64,000 bases of DNA. Origin: Escarpia spicata. Lineage: Eukaryota; Annelida; Polychaeta; Sabellida; Siboglinidae. Below are positions 1 through 11,659 of this stretch, piece by piece. The notes under the pieces were generated by a model, which was not told where the DNA came from, made no database searches, and saw only the letters and a list, made by a program, of their open reading frames with translations. The translations under genes were made by a program, and so were the position numbers. Within the stretch, counting starts at the first letter, position 1, and each line of letters starts with the position of its first letter. The stretch covers positions 54,980,564-55,044,563 of the forward strand of contig OZ023211.1 of NCBI GenBank assembly GCA_963995525.1, written 5' to 3'.

Positions 1-490
1 TGTTGGAGTTACCTGTTGATGTAGGCGGATTATTATGTTGATACTGTTACAGTTGACAGTTGATCAGGATTACATGTTGTTTTGTTCACGTAACTGGATC
101 TGTTGATTCTGTCAAAGCTACCAGTTGTCAGGGCTACTACTACTAGTTGACACTGTCACAGCTGCAAGTTGACACTATCGGAAGTACCCGGTGACACAAT
201 CAGAAATACAGGTTGACACAATCGGACGAACGAAATGACACTGAAACTGTCATAGGTACATGTTAACACTGTCAGAGATACCAGTTGACATAGTCAGAGC
301 TGTTGACACTGCTAATGCTATCTGTTGACACTGTCAGGACACCTTGTTGACACTGCCAAAACTACCTGAGGACACTATCAGAAATAATTGATACTGTCAG
401 TATCACCTGTTGACAGTATCAAAGCCACCTCTTGATACTATTCGAGTCACTTGTTGACATGATCACAACCACCTGTTGACACTGTCAGAG
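1..490. repeat. Degenerate 21-24 bp tandem array (TTGACACTGTCAGAG-type unit)
   Basis: The motif TTGACACTGTCAGAGCTACC recurs with many substitutions and small length changes, about 20 times. Examples are the copies near 260, 300, 320, 350 and 470. The array probably continues to the left of the window. TTGACA...TGTCA gives each unit a short inverted repeat. No coding frame is maintained. Confidence 0.8.
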
Positions 491-1318
491 CCAAGAGATC
501 TACAGCCAAGATTCGAATCAAAACAAATTATTACCACTTGCCTGCTAACTGCCTACCAACACTAAGCAAGGCACCAAGCATTTTGACACAGCTAATTACC
601 TCTAATACAACCAGTATCCAGCTGAGATTATCACCTTGGGTCTGTCACAGACACAAATGCTGTGTCATTCCAGAGGTGCATTGGAAGTCTGTTGTCAACT
701 GACCAGATGACAACCACTGGGTGCTAGCGGTGATTTCCCACCTGGATAACATTGCTGTAGGCCACATCATATGCACCCATTGTAGTCTGTCCATAACGCA
801 CCCCTGGTCATGCTAGCGAAGATCTCACCAGATGTTTTGAGTCGGTCGCAGTTTTGTTGGTGCGCGAGAATGTGCAGCAGAATGGATTCAATGTTGACAT
901 GCGATAATAGTTGCTCCGAAACAGGGCGTTCTCGGCAAGGATCTGCTTTCGACAATGTCACCCGAGGCGAATGTTTGCAGTGAGAGGTTTTGGAAGTTTT
1001 TGTCGCCGGTGAAGCAGCGATCGTTCTGTGGAGTTATTGTGGAGTGGGCGTGGCAATATGGCTGCCAGGAGTTGTGGATTGGTGTCTTGTGTTGTCGTGA
1101 TCGGTCTCGTTGCGTTCGGCAGATGTAAGGAGAAGTTTAACCAGAATATGGGCAAAGGTGAGTTGTGATGTCATACTGCAGGTTAGGTTTTGTCTTGTTG
1201 TTGGTGTGTTGTGTACATTTATACAGACAAGGTATGTAAGAATTAACATACACTGGGCATTGGGCATTTATTATCCTTCCTGTCTCCCTTTCATTTGTTT
1301 GTATGTATGTAAATGGGC
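491..1318. other. No recognisable gene or repeat
   Basis: Short ATG-started frames occur on both strands but none has a recognisable domain, and no plausible exon matching the ALK ectodomain was seen. Confidence 0.5.
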
Positions 1319-1413
1319 ACGTGCGTGCGTGCATGCGTGTGTGCGTGCATATGTGTGTGCATGCATGTGTGCGTGCAATTCCTTGTTAGTTTATAAACAT
1401 GTGCATATAAACA

Positions 1414-1488
<75 letters not shown>
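1319..1488. repeat. Inverted pair of GTGC-type and GCAC-type microsatellites
   Basis: 1319-1376 is an imperfect GTGC/TGCA/GTGT tract. 1414-1488 is a clean (GCAC)n run of about 18 units. The second is the reverse complement type of the first, separated by about 40 bp, so the pair can fold as a hairpin; both are alternating purine-pyrimidine. The Thr-Arg-Ala-His and Cys-Val-Arg-Ala frames across it are by-products of the 4-bp repeat. Confidence 0.9.
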
Positions 1489-2324
1489 CACACCAGAGAT
1501 GCCTAAAATTGTGAGTCTACTGATTTCATGATTCATTTCCTAATTTCATGGGTCATTTCCCAATTTCATGATTCGTCTCCAAACTCCAAATAAACCATTA
1601 GACCCTACCGATAACAGCACCTTTTCCACAAATGACATTCACAGGATACAAAATCTACTTAGCAATAGCAGAGATGCTGTTGGGGAAATTATAATTATTG
1701 AAGGCTGCGTTCACATTTCGCCATCATGCTTGACGCAATTGCTGAACTATATATAGAATATCGATCTGCCAAGTGCAGTGATTGGATGTTTTATTCTGCA
1801 ACAAGTTGAGTATATTGCTCTCATTAATACTGTCTGGGCAGGGAAAGAGAGAGAGAGTGCTCTCTCAGTTCCTAATCTCTTCCTCTACCAAAATGGCAAA
1901 GTGTATTAAGAATAGTAGATACTCGATGTCGATTCATGCCAGCATCACTAAGTGATCCTTTTCGTCCTTGTGATAATAATTAGAATATATTCAAAGCGTA
2001 AAACAAATCCATAGCTATTTTGGTAATAAATTTATGAAGTAGTATTGTCTTATCATCTTTGATGTATATATTATATGTTCACATGCCGAATGTGCCATCT
2101 GTTATTGTCACATGTTAACAGTGTATAATAATTATATCATTGTTTGATAATTCTGCATGCTGCAAATATATGCTTATTGGTATTCAATGCCCGGCACAAG
2201 TGGCGAATTTGCAGCGAGATCAGCAGTAACAGAAGTGCGACCAGTTTCAACTGTGATCACGTCAACGTCAAAACAGCTTGTCAAGACAGCAACTTATATT
2301 GAATAACACATTGAAATTTGACAC
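1489..2324. other. No recognisable gene
   Basis: AT-rich sequence with one short GAGA run near 1845-1855. No domain-bearing frame and no transposon end was recognised. Confidence 0.5.
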
Positions 2325-3003
2325 GTAATTTATGTTGGTTTCAAAACAAGCAGCATTCTCCTTAAGATTAACTTAATTTGTGTAGGCTTCAGAACAAGCA
2401 GCATTCTCCTTAAGATTAACTTAATTTGTGTAGGCTTCAGAACAAGCAGCATTCTCCTTAAGATTAACTTAATTTGTGTAGGCTTCAGAACAAGCAGCAT
2501 TCTCCTTAAGATTAACTTAATTTATGTAGGCTTCAGAACAAGCAGCATTCTCCTTAAGATTAACTTAATTTGTGTAGGCTTCAGAACAAGCAGCATTCTC
2601 CTTAAGATTAACTTAATTTATGTAGGCTTCAAAACAAGCTGCATTCTGCTTAAGATTAACTTAATTTATGTAGGCTTCAAAACAAGCAGCGTTCTCCTTA
2701 AAATTAACTTAATTTATGTAGGCTTCAAAACAAGCTGCATTCTCCTTAAGATTAACTTAATTTATGTAGGATTCAAAACAAGCTGCATTCTCCTTAAGAT
2801 TAACTTAATTTATGTAGGCTTAAAAACAAGCAGCGTTCTCCTTAAGATCAACTTAATTTATGTAGGCTTCAAAACAAGCTGCATTCTCCTTAAGATTAAC
2901 TTAATTTATGTAGCCTTCAAAACAAGCAGCATTCTCCTTAAGATTAACTTAATTTATGTAGGTTTCAAAACAAGCAAGTTCTCCTTAAGATTAACTTAAT
3001 TTG
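2325..3003. repeat. 48-bp satellite, about 14 units
   Basis: The unit contains AAGCAGCATTCTCC, then TTAAGATTAACTTAA, then TTTGTGTAGGCTTC. Spacing is 48 bp (for example 2348 and 2396). Copies differ mainly at TGTG/TATG, CAGAAC/CAAAAC and AGCAGC/AGCTGC, with the variants grouped along the array. Each unit carries a short inverted repeat TTAAG-ATTAA-CTTAA. Confidence 0.95.
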
Positions 3004-3564
3004 TGCATCAATCAACAGCCTTGCATGTCCTTGGTGGCTTCTGAATATTGGTCACAACACTACCGTTAGGAGATTACTGGGTATAGTTACTGCCTGCTCT
3101 ACATCCATTAATTGTGTAGCTTTAACTAATAAGAGAGCATTAGCTGTTCACTCTCCTCTCTTCCCCAGATCTGTATGTCCTGATTTTGCAACAGTTGTAG
3201 TTGGAATAAGAAGCCACTCTCAGTGCTCTCGTAAAGCTCCAGAGTTGATTTTGTAGCAAGGTGTTACTTTAAATTGAGTCATTCATCTGCAGAATTTTTC
3301 CCAGGCACCGTACTTGTGAGGTCCTTTACGTGTTGTTAGGTTCGCTAGATAGGTGGTTCTAATGATTGATCTTTCTGTGTGTGGAATGTTATGTAACCTA
3401 GCAAAAGAGAAAAGATAAATTGCCTGTGAAACACATAAACTTGTACAGCTTGCATGAATCTGAGCAGTGCTTGTCAGTAGACATGTCAGTCTGCCATGTA
3501 TTTAAGATAACATATTTCTGTAAGGAAGACAACCTTTGTTAAATGATTGCCCTGGACATGTGCA
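3004..3564. other. No recognisable gene
   Basis: Unique-looking sequence between the 48-bp satellite and the next microsatellite. No frame or repeat was recognised. Confidence 0.5.
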
Positions 3565-3597
3565 CACCGTGCACACACACATGCACGCCCGCCTGCC

Positions 3598-3629
<32 letters not shown>

Positions 3630-3666
3630 CACACAACACACACACACACAACAACACACACACACA
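3565..3666. repeat. CACG/CA microsatellite
   Basis: A (CACG)n run at about 3596-3630 is flanked by CACA tracts on both sides. Same repeat type and orientation as the runs at 1414 and 21799. Confidence 0.9.
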
Positions 3667-4878
3667 TGTAATGTATACTGATGTGGGAGATATCAAAAGA
3701 TTGTAGCGTCATTAGATGCCAAGTTTGACACATTTTACTTGCCAGGGAGGACTTAGGAGTCACTAGCTGGTGACATTAATCATTAATCACCATGCATAAA
3801 TCATACTGCAGTTATGTTGTGCTGCGGTGAAAACTCACTGAAGTTTTATGTTTGCCAGCGCAGTGTGAGTCGACTCCATTTAATAATGCATTTGTGGGAT
3901 GCGGTATTCTCGAAAAGTAATTTTTTTGGCGAGTTGATGTACGTCATTAAACGCTAATTCCTCCAGAAGTGGGTCAATGTGTCTGACGACCCTTTTTATT
4001 ACGTATCGGTCATCACCCGTTCATGGTTGCTCCTAATCTTCTCTCCTTTCTTATGTAATCCAATTTTCCACACTTTTAGATCTCCTCGTTTTCCCAAGAA
4101 TGTGCTACAATTATTCCCTTAGCTCATATTTTTGTATATTATCTTTAGTGGACGTTTGATTTATATGTACTTATTTTGTATTCTAAGCTAACTTGTCATG
4201 TATTTTTCATTAATTTAGACAATATATTTATTTTAGTTACAGTGCACTTATTTCATAAACTCATTGAATACATTTTTGTAATGTATTTTTGGTGTATATA
4301 ACTTAGATTTTGTCTGCTTGGGTTTACATAACTTATATTTTATTTTATTGATTTATGCTACTCTTAAATTTGTTAATCCATTGTAATCTGTTATAGTATG
4401 TTTCTATATATTTTATTATAAGTATCATTGTTCACCCCTCAGAGCAGGTGTTTTTCCCAAATACAATGGCGCACTATAAATATTTAATAATAATGTATGT
4501 CTGCCATCAAATCAACGGGGCCAAACTGTGTCAAAAATATGTCCATTAATCAGTACAGTGCGTGCTAATTAACTCTATACTGCCCAATCTTGTTGACAGT
4601 TTCCAAGAACTCCACCATTTTGTTTTGTCAAAATCGCAGACAATAGCCACACAAACACTACTCTAGGTCTGATTTCCCCCCCGTCCAGCTACATAAATGC
4701 CAATCGTGGAATGAACTTGGTTTTCGATTCACGGTTTACTTGCTGGTTTCTTGAGTAAGCGGTATGGAAGGCAAAAGACACACCTAGCCAGCCCATTAGT
4801 AGATGCTGATAAGATAAGAGATAAGCACATTATCTGGTTGCACATACAACCTGAAATATTTGAAATATCACGTAATCG
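3667..4878. other. No gene; possible LINE/SINE 3' tail at about 4400-4495
   Basis: Mostly AT-rich, unrecognised sequence. Near the end, a segment finishing GGCGCACTATAAATATTTAA and an imperfect AATAAT run looks like the 3' tail of a retroposon, but there is no coding remnant to support it. Confidence 0.35.
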
Positions 4879-5155
4879 TTAAAGGCCATATCCTGGAATA
4901 AAATGTCCCTTAATAACAAATGGTTAATGGCCTTTCAAATGATGATTTTGCAAAAATGTTGAAATATCGTATATGAGCATATAACATAAAAAGAGCCTTT
5001 AAATTTGCCATTTTACGGAAACTCCCGAGCGATGCCGGGTTTGCATTTGTTGCTGAAACGTGACGTCAGTCGTGGTTCCACCGTCAGTTAGTGCAGCGGC
5101 TTCACGCCTGCGGCCCTGCGCAGTCGCGCGGTGTCATGTAAACAACTCAATACAA

Positions 5156-5218
5156 ATGGCGGCTTACTCGAGTAGTTCAGAGAGCGATATCAATTTTGAC
5201 GCGGATCACGAAACGTGA
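5156..5218 (+). pseudogene. Relic N-terminus of a second transposon ORF (20 codons)
   Basis: ATG at 5156 opens a frame reading MAAYSSSSESDINFDADHET followed by TGA. It lies near the left end and faces the THAP ORF. A Ser/acidic N-terminus is common in transposase ORFs and the ATG context (ACAAATGG) is reasonable. The frame is tiny, so this is only a suggestion that the autonomous parent had a + strand gene now deleted. Confidence 0.3.
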
Positions 5219-5633
5219 AGATGACATTGCCGAGATCGACAATGTTGATGTTAGTCAGCACGTTGTGGCACCGTATGTAGACATGAACCAGTGAAGAAGC
5301 CCCGACAACTGACCGGGCCCATTTGCGCAGATTCGCCGGTAACTGATTCGCCTTCGCCTCTGTTGTGTTCTTCGAAGGAACGGCAGATTTCTTTACATCT
5401 GACTTACACCTGAAACCCATATTCCATTGTACGAAGCCTTCGAAGTCATTAGGCACAACGAAATGCAAACCACAAATAATGCTAGTTGCCGTAGCATGGG
5501 TCCAGTCGGCCCTGCCGTTTCGAACAAAACGTTCCCTTTTCTGCCGAGTAACTGGCTCTTTGGGAAATTCGTGCACTGAATAGCCAGTCAGATTCGAATT
5601 GTAGCAGTTTCCAACAACACATTTGTTCACCAT
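5190..5633 (-). CDS. THAP-domain protein, transposon-encoded, truncated
   Basis: Reading from the ATG at 5633 gives 147 residues beginning MVNKCVVGNC. Cys5, Cys10, Cys54 and His57 form C-x4-C-x43-C-x2-H, the THAP zinc-finger pattern. The usual companions are also present: FP at 23-24, Trp44, Phe58 after the His, and an AVP box at 84-86. THAP fingers bind DNA, and in transposons they recognise the element's ends. The rest of the ORF (about 60 residues) has no recognised domain. This start was preferred over an ATG 31 codons upstream because THAP domains begin a few residues before the first Cys. It lies wholly inside the TTAA-flanked element. Whether it is expressed is unknown. Confidence 0.75.
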   Translation of the reverse strand: MVNKCVVGNCYNSNLTGYSVHEFPKEPVTRQKRERFVRNGRADWTHATATSIICGLHFVVPNDFEGFVQWNMGFRCKSDVKKSAVPSKNTTEAKANQLPANLRKWARSVVGASSLVHVYIRCHNVLTNINIVDLGNVIFTFRDPRQN

Positions 5634-5930
5634 TTCTGTATGTGAACGAATGTATACCAGTTCAAATATCCACCAAAGAAATCCAGCCGCCGAGAAAGCT
5701 TGCGATCCCGGGAATGTTTTCCACAACTGACGTCACAATTCTGCCCCTCGCGGCATTTCCGGAAAACAGACTTTTCGAAGCCTGCACCAAGACAGGTCCC
5801 GTTCAATGTCAATTTTATAAATGTTTCAGCAAACGTGTGGTTTCGGGTTGTCATTATTTTGCAGAACACATGTACATGCACATTTTTATAGTTATTAGCA
5901 ATTTTTTTTCTCCCAAGATATGGCCTTTAA

Positions 5931-8914
5931 CAAGAAAATAAGATGAAAGTGCAACTCAGGTGCTCTAGAAACTCTTGCGACATATAACAAGGATTATCTA
6001 CAATATTGTTACATAGTAACACCATAGAACTGGTATCATTAGACGAAACTACATACAAATTAATCATATGCATACTAACACAGGACAAAGTACAGAGTGT
6101 TGGGACTATATATATATGTACACATTATCAATTATGAATGACAAGTAATGTAGCAGTCAAATCAAATATATGTTGCTCACTCCTGATTCTAGTAATAAAT
6201 TGCAGTGGAAAAGCAATTGCTGTTTGTTTGATATTAATACTGTTTGACGGACATTCACAAGACACAAATAAACAAGAAATTACAATAAAGAAAATGAGGG
6301 AATGTACATTTCATCCATTTGTTGCAGACCCTCTTAATTATACAGGTAGCTATATAAATATGATATAATTGGGTTGTGTTTTCAGAATGACTCCAGGGGC
6401 CGTTGTTACACAACGCATCAGTAAACAGACCCTGTGTTAATTTAAGGACCGTTTTCTACGATGGAAAAGCCACTGCCACCAAGGACAGTTTCCCTTGACA
6501 CACCTGTGACAGTGTTCTGGTGGCGCGTTCCGATGTTGACAGTTTTAAATATACGAGATCACTATTAAGTAACAAAATAAATTGTAATGAATAAAATCTG
6601 ACTTATGAGCACGTGTGAATGCTACATAAAGGTCCCCAGAAGACTTAAAAAGGAATCCATGTGGAAAAAGAAAAAAGGGGAATGCTGAAAAAAACACTGA
6701 AAAGACCCTTGTTAGGAGAGAGAGGAGAGAGAACAAGTGGTCGTGTGATAGTTTACATCTTGTGCGATGCCCTTAATGCAAGGGGATAGTAGAAGTCGGA
6801 ATTAGCATGGAATGTGCCCTATCCTTCACAGGTGTTTTCCATATTTCGACTTCATTGATACTAAAAACTGACCCATGAAGTGATTATGTGGCTTCGTTTT
6901 CTTGTAACTAAGGTGGCTTGCATTGGGGGCTAGGGTTGCAGTGTTGTACCAGTTTTTGGATGGGATCATCATTTTCGATATACGTAAATTACATTGTCGT
7001 GCTTACATTTATCCAGGCATTATGTATGTTTATATATATATATATATATAAGTCTATATATATACATAAATTATAAAATGTTTGCTTCCCACAGACATAA
7101 AAAAAATTGTCGTAAAACAGTTTCCTCTCTATGCGCACGTCACGTGACTTACTCTTATACTTGGTCACAAATCTGAAACAGCAAATTATAATTATGTACT
7201 CTAACTATAACACTCGTATTATGGCAACAAACGAAACATATTTAACTACTGGTTATTATTTATCACTATGTGATCTACTGGTGCCAAATATCATGCCTTA
7301 CATATGCACATAAACATCACCCGGATAAAATTTAACACCCGCATAAATTTAAACGCAACAACGTGGCTGTAATTTTGTGGTGGTATACCTTTTGTAGTAT
7401 TGTTCATGTTACGCTAAAAATAGGTTTCGGGCCTGAAAAGTGGCATCTTTATTGACGAGACCTGCCAAATTTGCACACATCACTGCAGGAAATAAATATG
7501 TACAATGTTGATAACAAATGTTTTTAATACGTACATGCAACATTCACAAAATCCCTTCCATAACACTGTTCACAGCACAGAATAGAGATACCTATTCAAG
7601 CAGTTCATATTTTGGAGAGATGTGGAGAGATTCTGATAAATTGGAAAACAACCTGTGCTCTTAGTGTTTTGCTGGCATCGACTGATTTATCTTGTTGGTT
7701 GCACCTGCAATTTATCTGTAGCTTTCTCCTAATTGGTTTCTGCCATGTTGCGCACAGCTGAGACAGAGATGGCATCTTCATAAGATTGGGTGTGTGAGAT
7801 CATTGGAGTGTCCTAAATGCCATGATACAGCATTGATTTTTACAGCGGCGTTCTTTAATCTTTGCTAATTGCCTGTCCTGGTATTTAAGTGAGTGTCCAT
7901 TGAGTTTGATTGACCATTACTCTAATGGTCTTTGCACTAGTCTATGGGGACCATCGCAAGAAGATTGTGGTATTGTCGATGTTGGCTTGCATTTGGTGCA
8001 TCAGAAGCGGCGAAGGCATTTTGTATGTGATGTAATCCGCGGTGACATTTGTATGTTAATTTATCTGTGCCAAGCTTTTGTAAAAGAAGCTGCTGCGTAT
8101 TGCCTGAGTATCTGTCGGTGTAACAGAGTTCTGTTGGTTAATTCAACAGTGGCAGTTTGGCGATCTCTAATCCAAGTTATATAACTCAACAGTGATTGCT
8201 TTGGTGTTGTGTCATTTTTATAATGAAATATTACTGGCTTGGTGTTGTCTAATTCTTATAATTCAAATGATGTTTACAGAGGTGTGTGAAAATGTATGAA
8301 ACCAAAAATTATACATTTTGTAGGTTTTAGGGCATCCGAAAATATATGGTGTCAGGCTATGTACTGTCATTATGGTATGTAAAGAAACAACTATGGTGAT
8401 CATAAGGCATTTTTCATGTATGTAAAAAACATTGATTCATGTGTAATTCTCCAATATGCTGAGATATTCCAATTTATGCATAAATCTCCAAGATTTGCAT
8501 TTTGGAAAGTATGCACGAATGCTGTGATGTGTCATCACGTCAACATTTATAACATGAAGATGATGTTAATATTTCAGTTACCTCAATGATGGAGATGGTG
8601 ATCAAATGATAACTTTAATCAGATTAATTATAAGAAAATTAGACAACCCTATTCAATCACTGTCCACAATTAGGCCAGACTTTTTTATTACATGTTTTAA
8701 CAGCAGAATTGTTCAGAAAACGTTGACGGGAATCGGAATAAAAATAAAATTTAAATGTCAGGAAAAACGACTGTAGTGCATGTTCAAATATATAACATTT
8801 AAACAATAAGATGTGTGGGTACATGAAAATTAATATAAATCTCCAGTGTTATCTGTTATCCTATTAATGACAGAGGCAGCAGTGTGAAATGTATCAAAAA
8901 TTATTTATAATGAA
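5931..8914. other. No recognisable gene; short TA microsatellite
   Basis: About 3 kb of AT-rich sequence. A (TA)n run with a short break lies at about 7031-7064. Short frames such as 7900-8184 show no domain. No transposon ends were recognised. Confidence 0.5.
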
Positions 8915-9160
8915 AATAATAAGATAACTTCTATTGCGCCTAAATTATTGGAAACCAACCTCAGAGGCGCATCAAGACAAAAGGATTGGTCAATCTCAAA
9001 ATACATAACCAGTATTCCAGTTGTCAACAGATGGGTCAAGGTTCTAGGGAGCTATGTGGATAAGCAAGGTTGTAAAGATAAGACTTTAAATGACAACGTA
9101 ATTTTTTAATATTTTCAACTGATCTAACACGAAGAGGGAGCTCAGTTCAGTTTCTGACAC
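8915..9160 (-). mobile_element. LINE 3' end fragment (CR1-like family)
   Basis: This segment aligns by eye with the 3' end of the - strand LINE at 33510-33740. They share blocks such as AAGGATTGGTCAATCTCAAA, AGTATTCCAGTTGTCAACAG and GGATAAGCAAGGTTGTAAA. It contains only the C-terminal tip and 3' UTR of the element; the copy is 5'-truncated at about 9160. Orientation is inferred from the longer copy, whose reverse transcriptase is on the - strand. Confidence 0.75.
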
Positions 9161-10869
9161 TGATAGACTGACATATCTACTTCTAAATAAAGATCTTTTT
9201 TTTAGCAGTTACTCACCGCTAAGTCACCATTTTAGCACTAACTTAGAAGGCCCATCAAATATGAAATGACAATAAAAATCTGAATCGATGAAACACGCCA
9301 AAAGTAGTCCATGTATATGCGTTGACAACGTTCGTTCATGGTAGGCTATTTTGTTTGGTATCAAAATCAGTAGTCATGACTCTTTTTGTCAAAGTTGAAT
9401 TTTCCCACGGTGAAACCATGTCCCAAATCCTGACGATAATGATACCAGTGGTAATAAAAAATTAACATTGTAAATTTTATTTTTATTCTAGATTTAGGAA
9501 ATGAATGTCAGCAGCCCGTAAAACATGTAATGTAAAAAGTCTGGCCTTAGACGACACCAAAAATAATTCTTTATGTACTATATGTTTTCAGATAGATGAG
9601 AATTTAATTATTTTTTGATGTCCGAATATATAATTATTGTTATTACACTGAATACCAATTTTTAATGTAGTCTGTCAAAACATGAATTCTTCTGATGTAT
9701 CAGTTCAACCATCCATTTCTTCCCAACCAATTCACTTACAAGTGTGACACTGATATCATTGTATAATTGAAATGTTGCCCTTTAACAAGATTGTCATGTA
9801 TCTAAGGGTCTGAAACATCACGACCTGCCATGTTTATTCAACTGTTTGCGATCCAGTCCTGTTTGCCTCCTTTCCGCATCTCTTGGTCTAAAATTTGTGA
9901 ATTTTCACCACCCAGATAAAGTCATCGCGCTTTTCGATTCATGTCTGATGAATGGAGAAATTATAAGAAAATATCCAAGGTGAGAAGAAAGTAGCTGAAA
10001 CAGCCGGAGTACAACGATACACCTGCGACTACTGTTACATCTCATGTGTCATGTAGACCACACAGGTAAAGGTCACCCACAGGTGTACCTTACAGTTACT
10101 TACACTGCGTCACTTCTGCCGTCTCACCTTCCATCTTCTCACATCTCACCTGGTGAAGTCAGTCGATTATTTAACTGAGTCGTTCATGAGTAGGGCTTTT
10201 TTCTGCATTTTTCCCATATCATCTGATCGGGCATGTGTCCGTGCTCAGTTTTTGATCAGGTTGCATTGAAACTTCAGATTGTGGTGAATGGTGTCGGGTG
10301 TTTTATTTGTTTAGATTGTATCATTTGTAATAACTGCAAAAGTGGTTATCATGTGGAGGAAATGGGGAAAAGATATATCATGACGACCTTTGCTGTTATG
10401 ATGTAATGTGTATGTCACTGTGTTTGTGTGTGCATCTGTGCGTGTATGGGTGACAGGCAGTGTCAAGAGTTTCAGAGAACAAGCATGCGCAAAGAATTCC
10501 CACGCCAGAAAACAGCTTCTTGTGAAAGTATCAAATAAATGTCATCATGCTTTCGGCCGTGAGGGAAATCACAAATTTTCAGAGTGTATTTCTTATATTA
10601 GGTGTGTGTATTTTTGTCACTGGCTTAAATGCACCAAGCCAAAACCAATTCAATATGCACCACGTAAAGTTGCATCAAAATGAATTAGGTCAAGAAGAAC
10701 CTGTCTAAATGCACTAGACTGACATGCACTGTGCACTTGCGGTGCACGCTTTTAAGATGCGTTGAGCAGTAGCAGCTGCATTGACAGTGCAACTTGCTCA
10801 TTATCAGTTTAGCATCTAGTGACCGCGGCACAGTAATTTAATATTTACCTGTTCTTTTATGTTAAATAC
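9161..10869. other. No recognisable gene
   Basis: AT-rich unique-looking sequence. The frame at 10408-10683 has no recognised domain. No splice-site-bounded ALK-like segment was found. Confidence 0.5.
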
Positions 10870-11648
10870 GAATACATTTATTTCAGGCAAAAAACCCATA
10901 TGCAATTGGTACATATAAATAACAAAATACATAGATTTTTAACAGTAGGTAAGTTAGACACATAAATAGATTAAAAAAAGTAAAATAAGGAATAAGGTAA
11001 ATAAAGTTAATAAATAAGTATTAAAAGATTTTTTAAATAATGAAATGAATATGTAAAACATGATGTAAAATCACTGTTTCACAATATACAGAGATTCGGC
11101 CCAGCTATACTACATTGACCCATTGACAATGTGTGTACAATTGTAAATACACTATCAGATCATTGTTGAGAATCCGTTTTATAAAACCATAAACATTCTT
11201 ACGCAATATGGCGTCAAAAGTATCGATAGTATTATTAACAAACATGCAACGTGCACTGTCCCGTCGGTGGTATCCCAGGATCCGTCTATGCATATTGTTG
11301 TAGGCAACATTAAGTTTGAAATAAGTGCCCTTGTTAAAATTTACCCAGTGTTGGAACCATAAATTGTACAACAATATGCATGAAACAGATTTAGTTTAAC
11401 ACCGGTGGAACAGTGGTGAAATTTACGGATAATACTATTAGACCTGGCATAAAAGCTACGCAGATGTCTTAACATATCTTTATCATCCTTCAGGTCATCA
11501 CTACTCCTAAATATTTTGTCTTTTCAACAAATACAAGTCTGTTACTGTTCATATAAATATCTGGGCATTTCAGATGAAAGCCACCTGGTTTGATGACCAT
11601 ACATATTGATTTTATAAGATTACATTCAGTATCAATTTCAAAACCAAA
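10870..11648 (-). mobile_element. 5'-truncated LINE, C-terminal part of reverse transcriptase ORF
   Basis: On the - strand the translation contains, with frame breaks, EKTKYLG, MLRHLRSFYARSN, IIRKFHHC, LFHAYC and then LNVAYNNMHRRILGYHRRDSA followed by MFVNNTIDTFDAILRKNVYGF. This order (KYLG, RxxYARxN, F-x-HC, K-x-AYNN, R-x-LG, CSA-x-MFV) is a familiar tail of a metazoan LINE reverse transcriptase and differs from the RT of the adjoining element. An AT-rich 3' region lies at 10870-11100. The start abuts the other LINE near 11650, so it either inserted there or replaced that element's 3' end. Confidence 0.78.
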
Positions 11649-11659
11649 ATTTGCACAAA

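Larger units (their letters stand above)
4883..5926. mobile_element. Kolobok-like DNA transposon derivative with THAP ORF, flanked by TTAA
   Basis: The ends are inverted repeats: AGGCCATATCCTGG on the left (from 4883) and its near reverse complement CCAAGATATGGCCT on the right (to 5926). One mismatch occurs in the first 14 bases. Each end abuts TTAA (4879-4882 and 5927-5930), consistent with a TTAA target duplication. Kolobok-superfamily transposons use TTAA targets, start with RGG and are associated with THAP-domain proteins; all three hold here. At about 1.04 kb it lacks a full transposase, so it is probably an internally deleted copy. A P-element would give an 8-bp duplication, which is not seen. 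Confidence 0.72.

Noticed and set aside
1110..1536. Frames with Thr-His-Ala-Arg and Cys-Val-Arg-Ala repeats
   Set aside because: Produced by the GCAC microsatellite; the same frames recur at 3502-3763 and 21655-21936.
4883..5926. P-element origin of the THAP ORF
   Set aside because: P elements make 8-bp duplications; the flanks here do not match over 8 bp but both ends abut TTAA.
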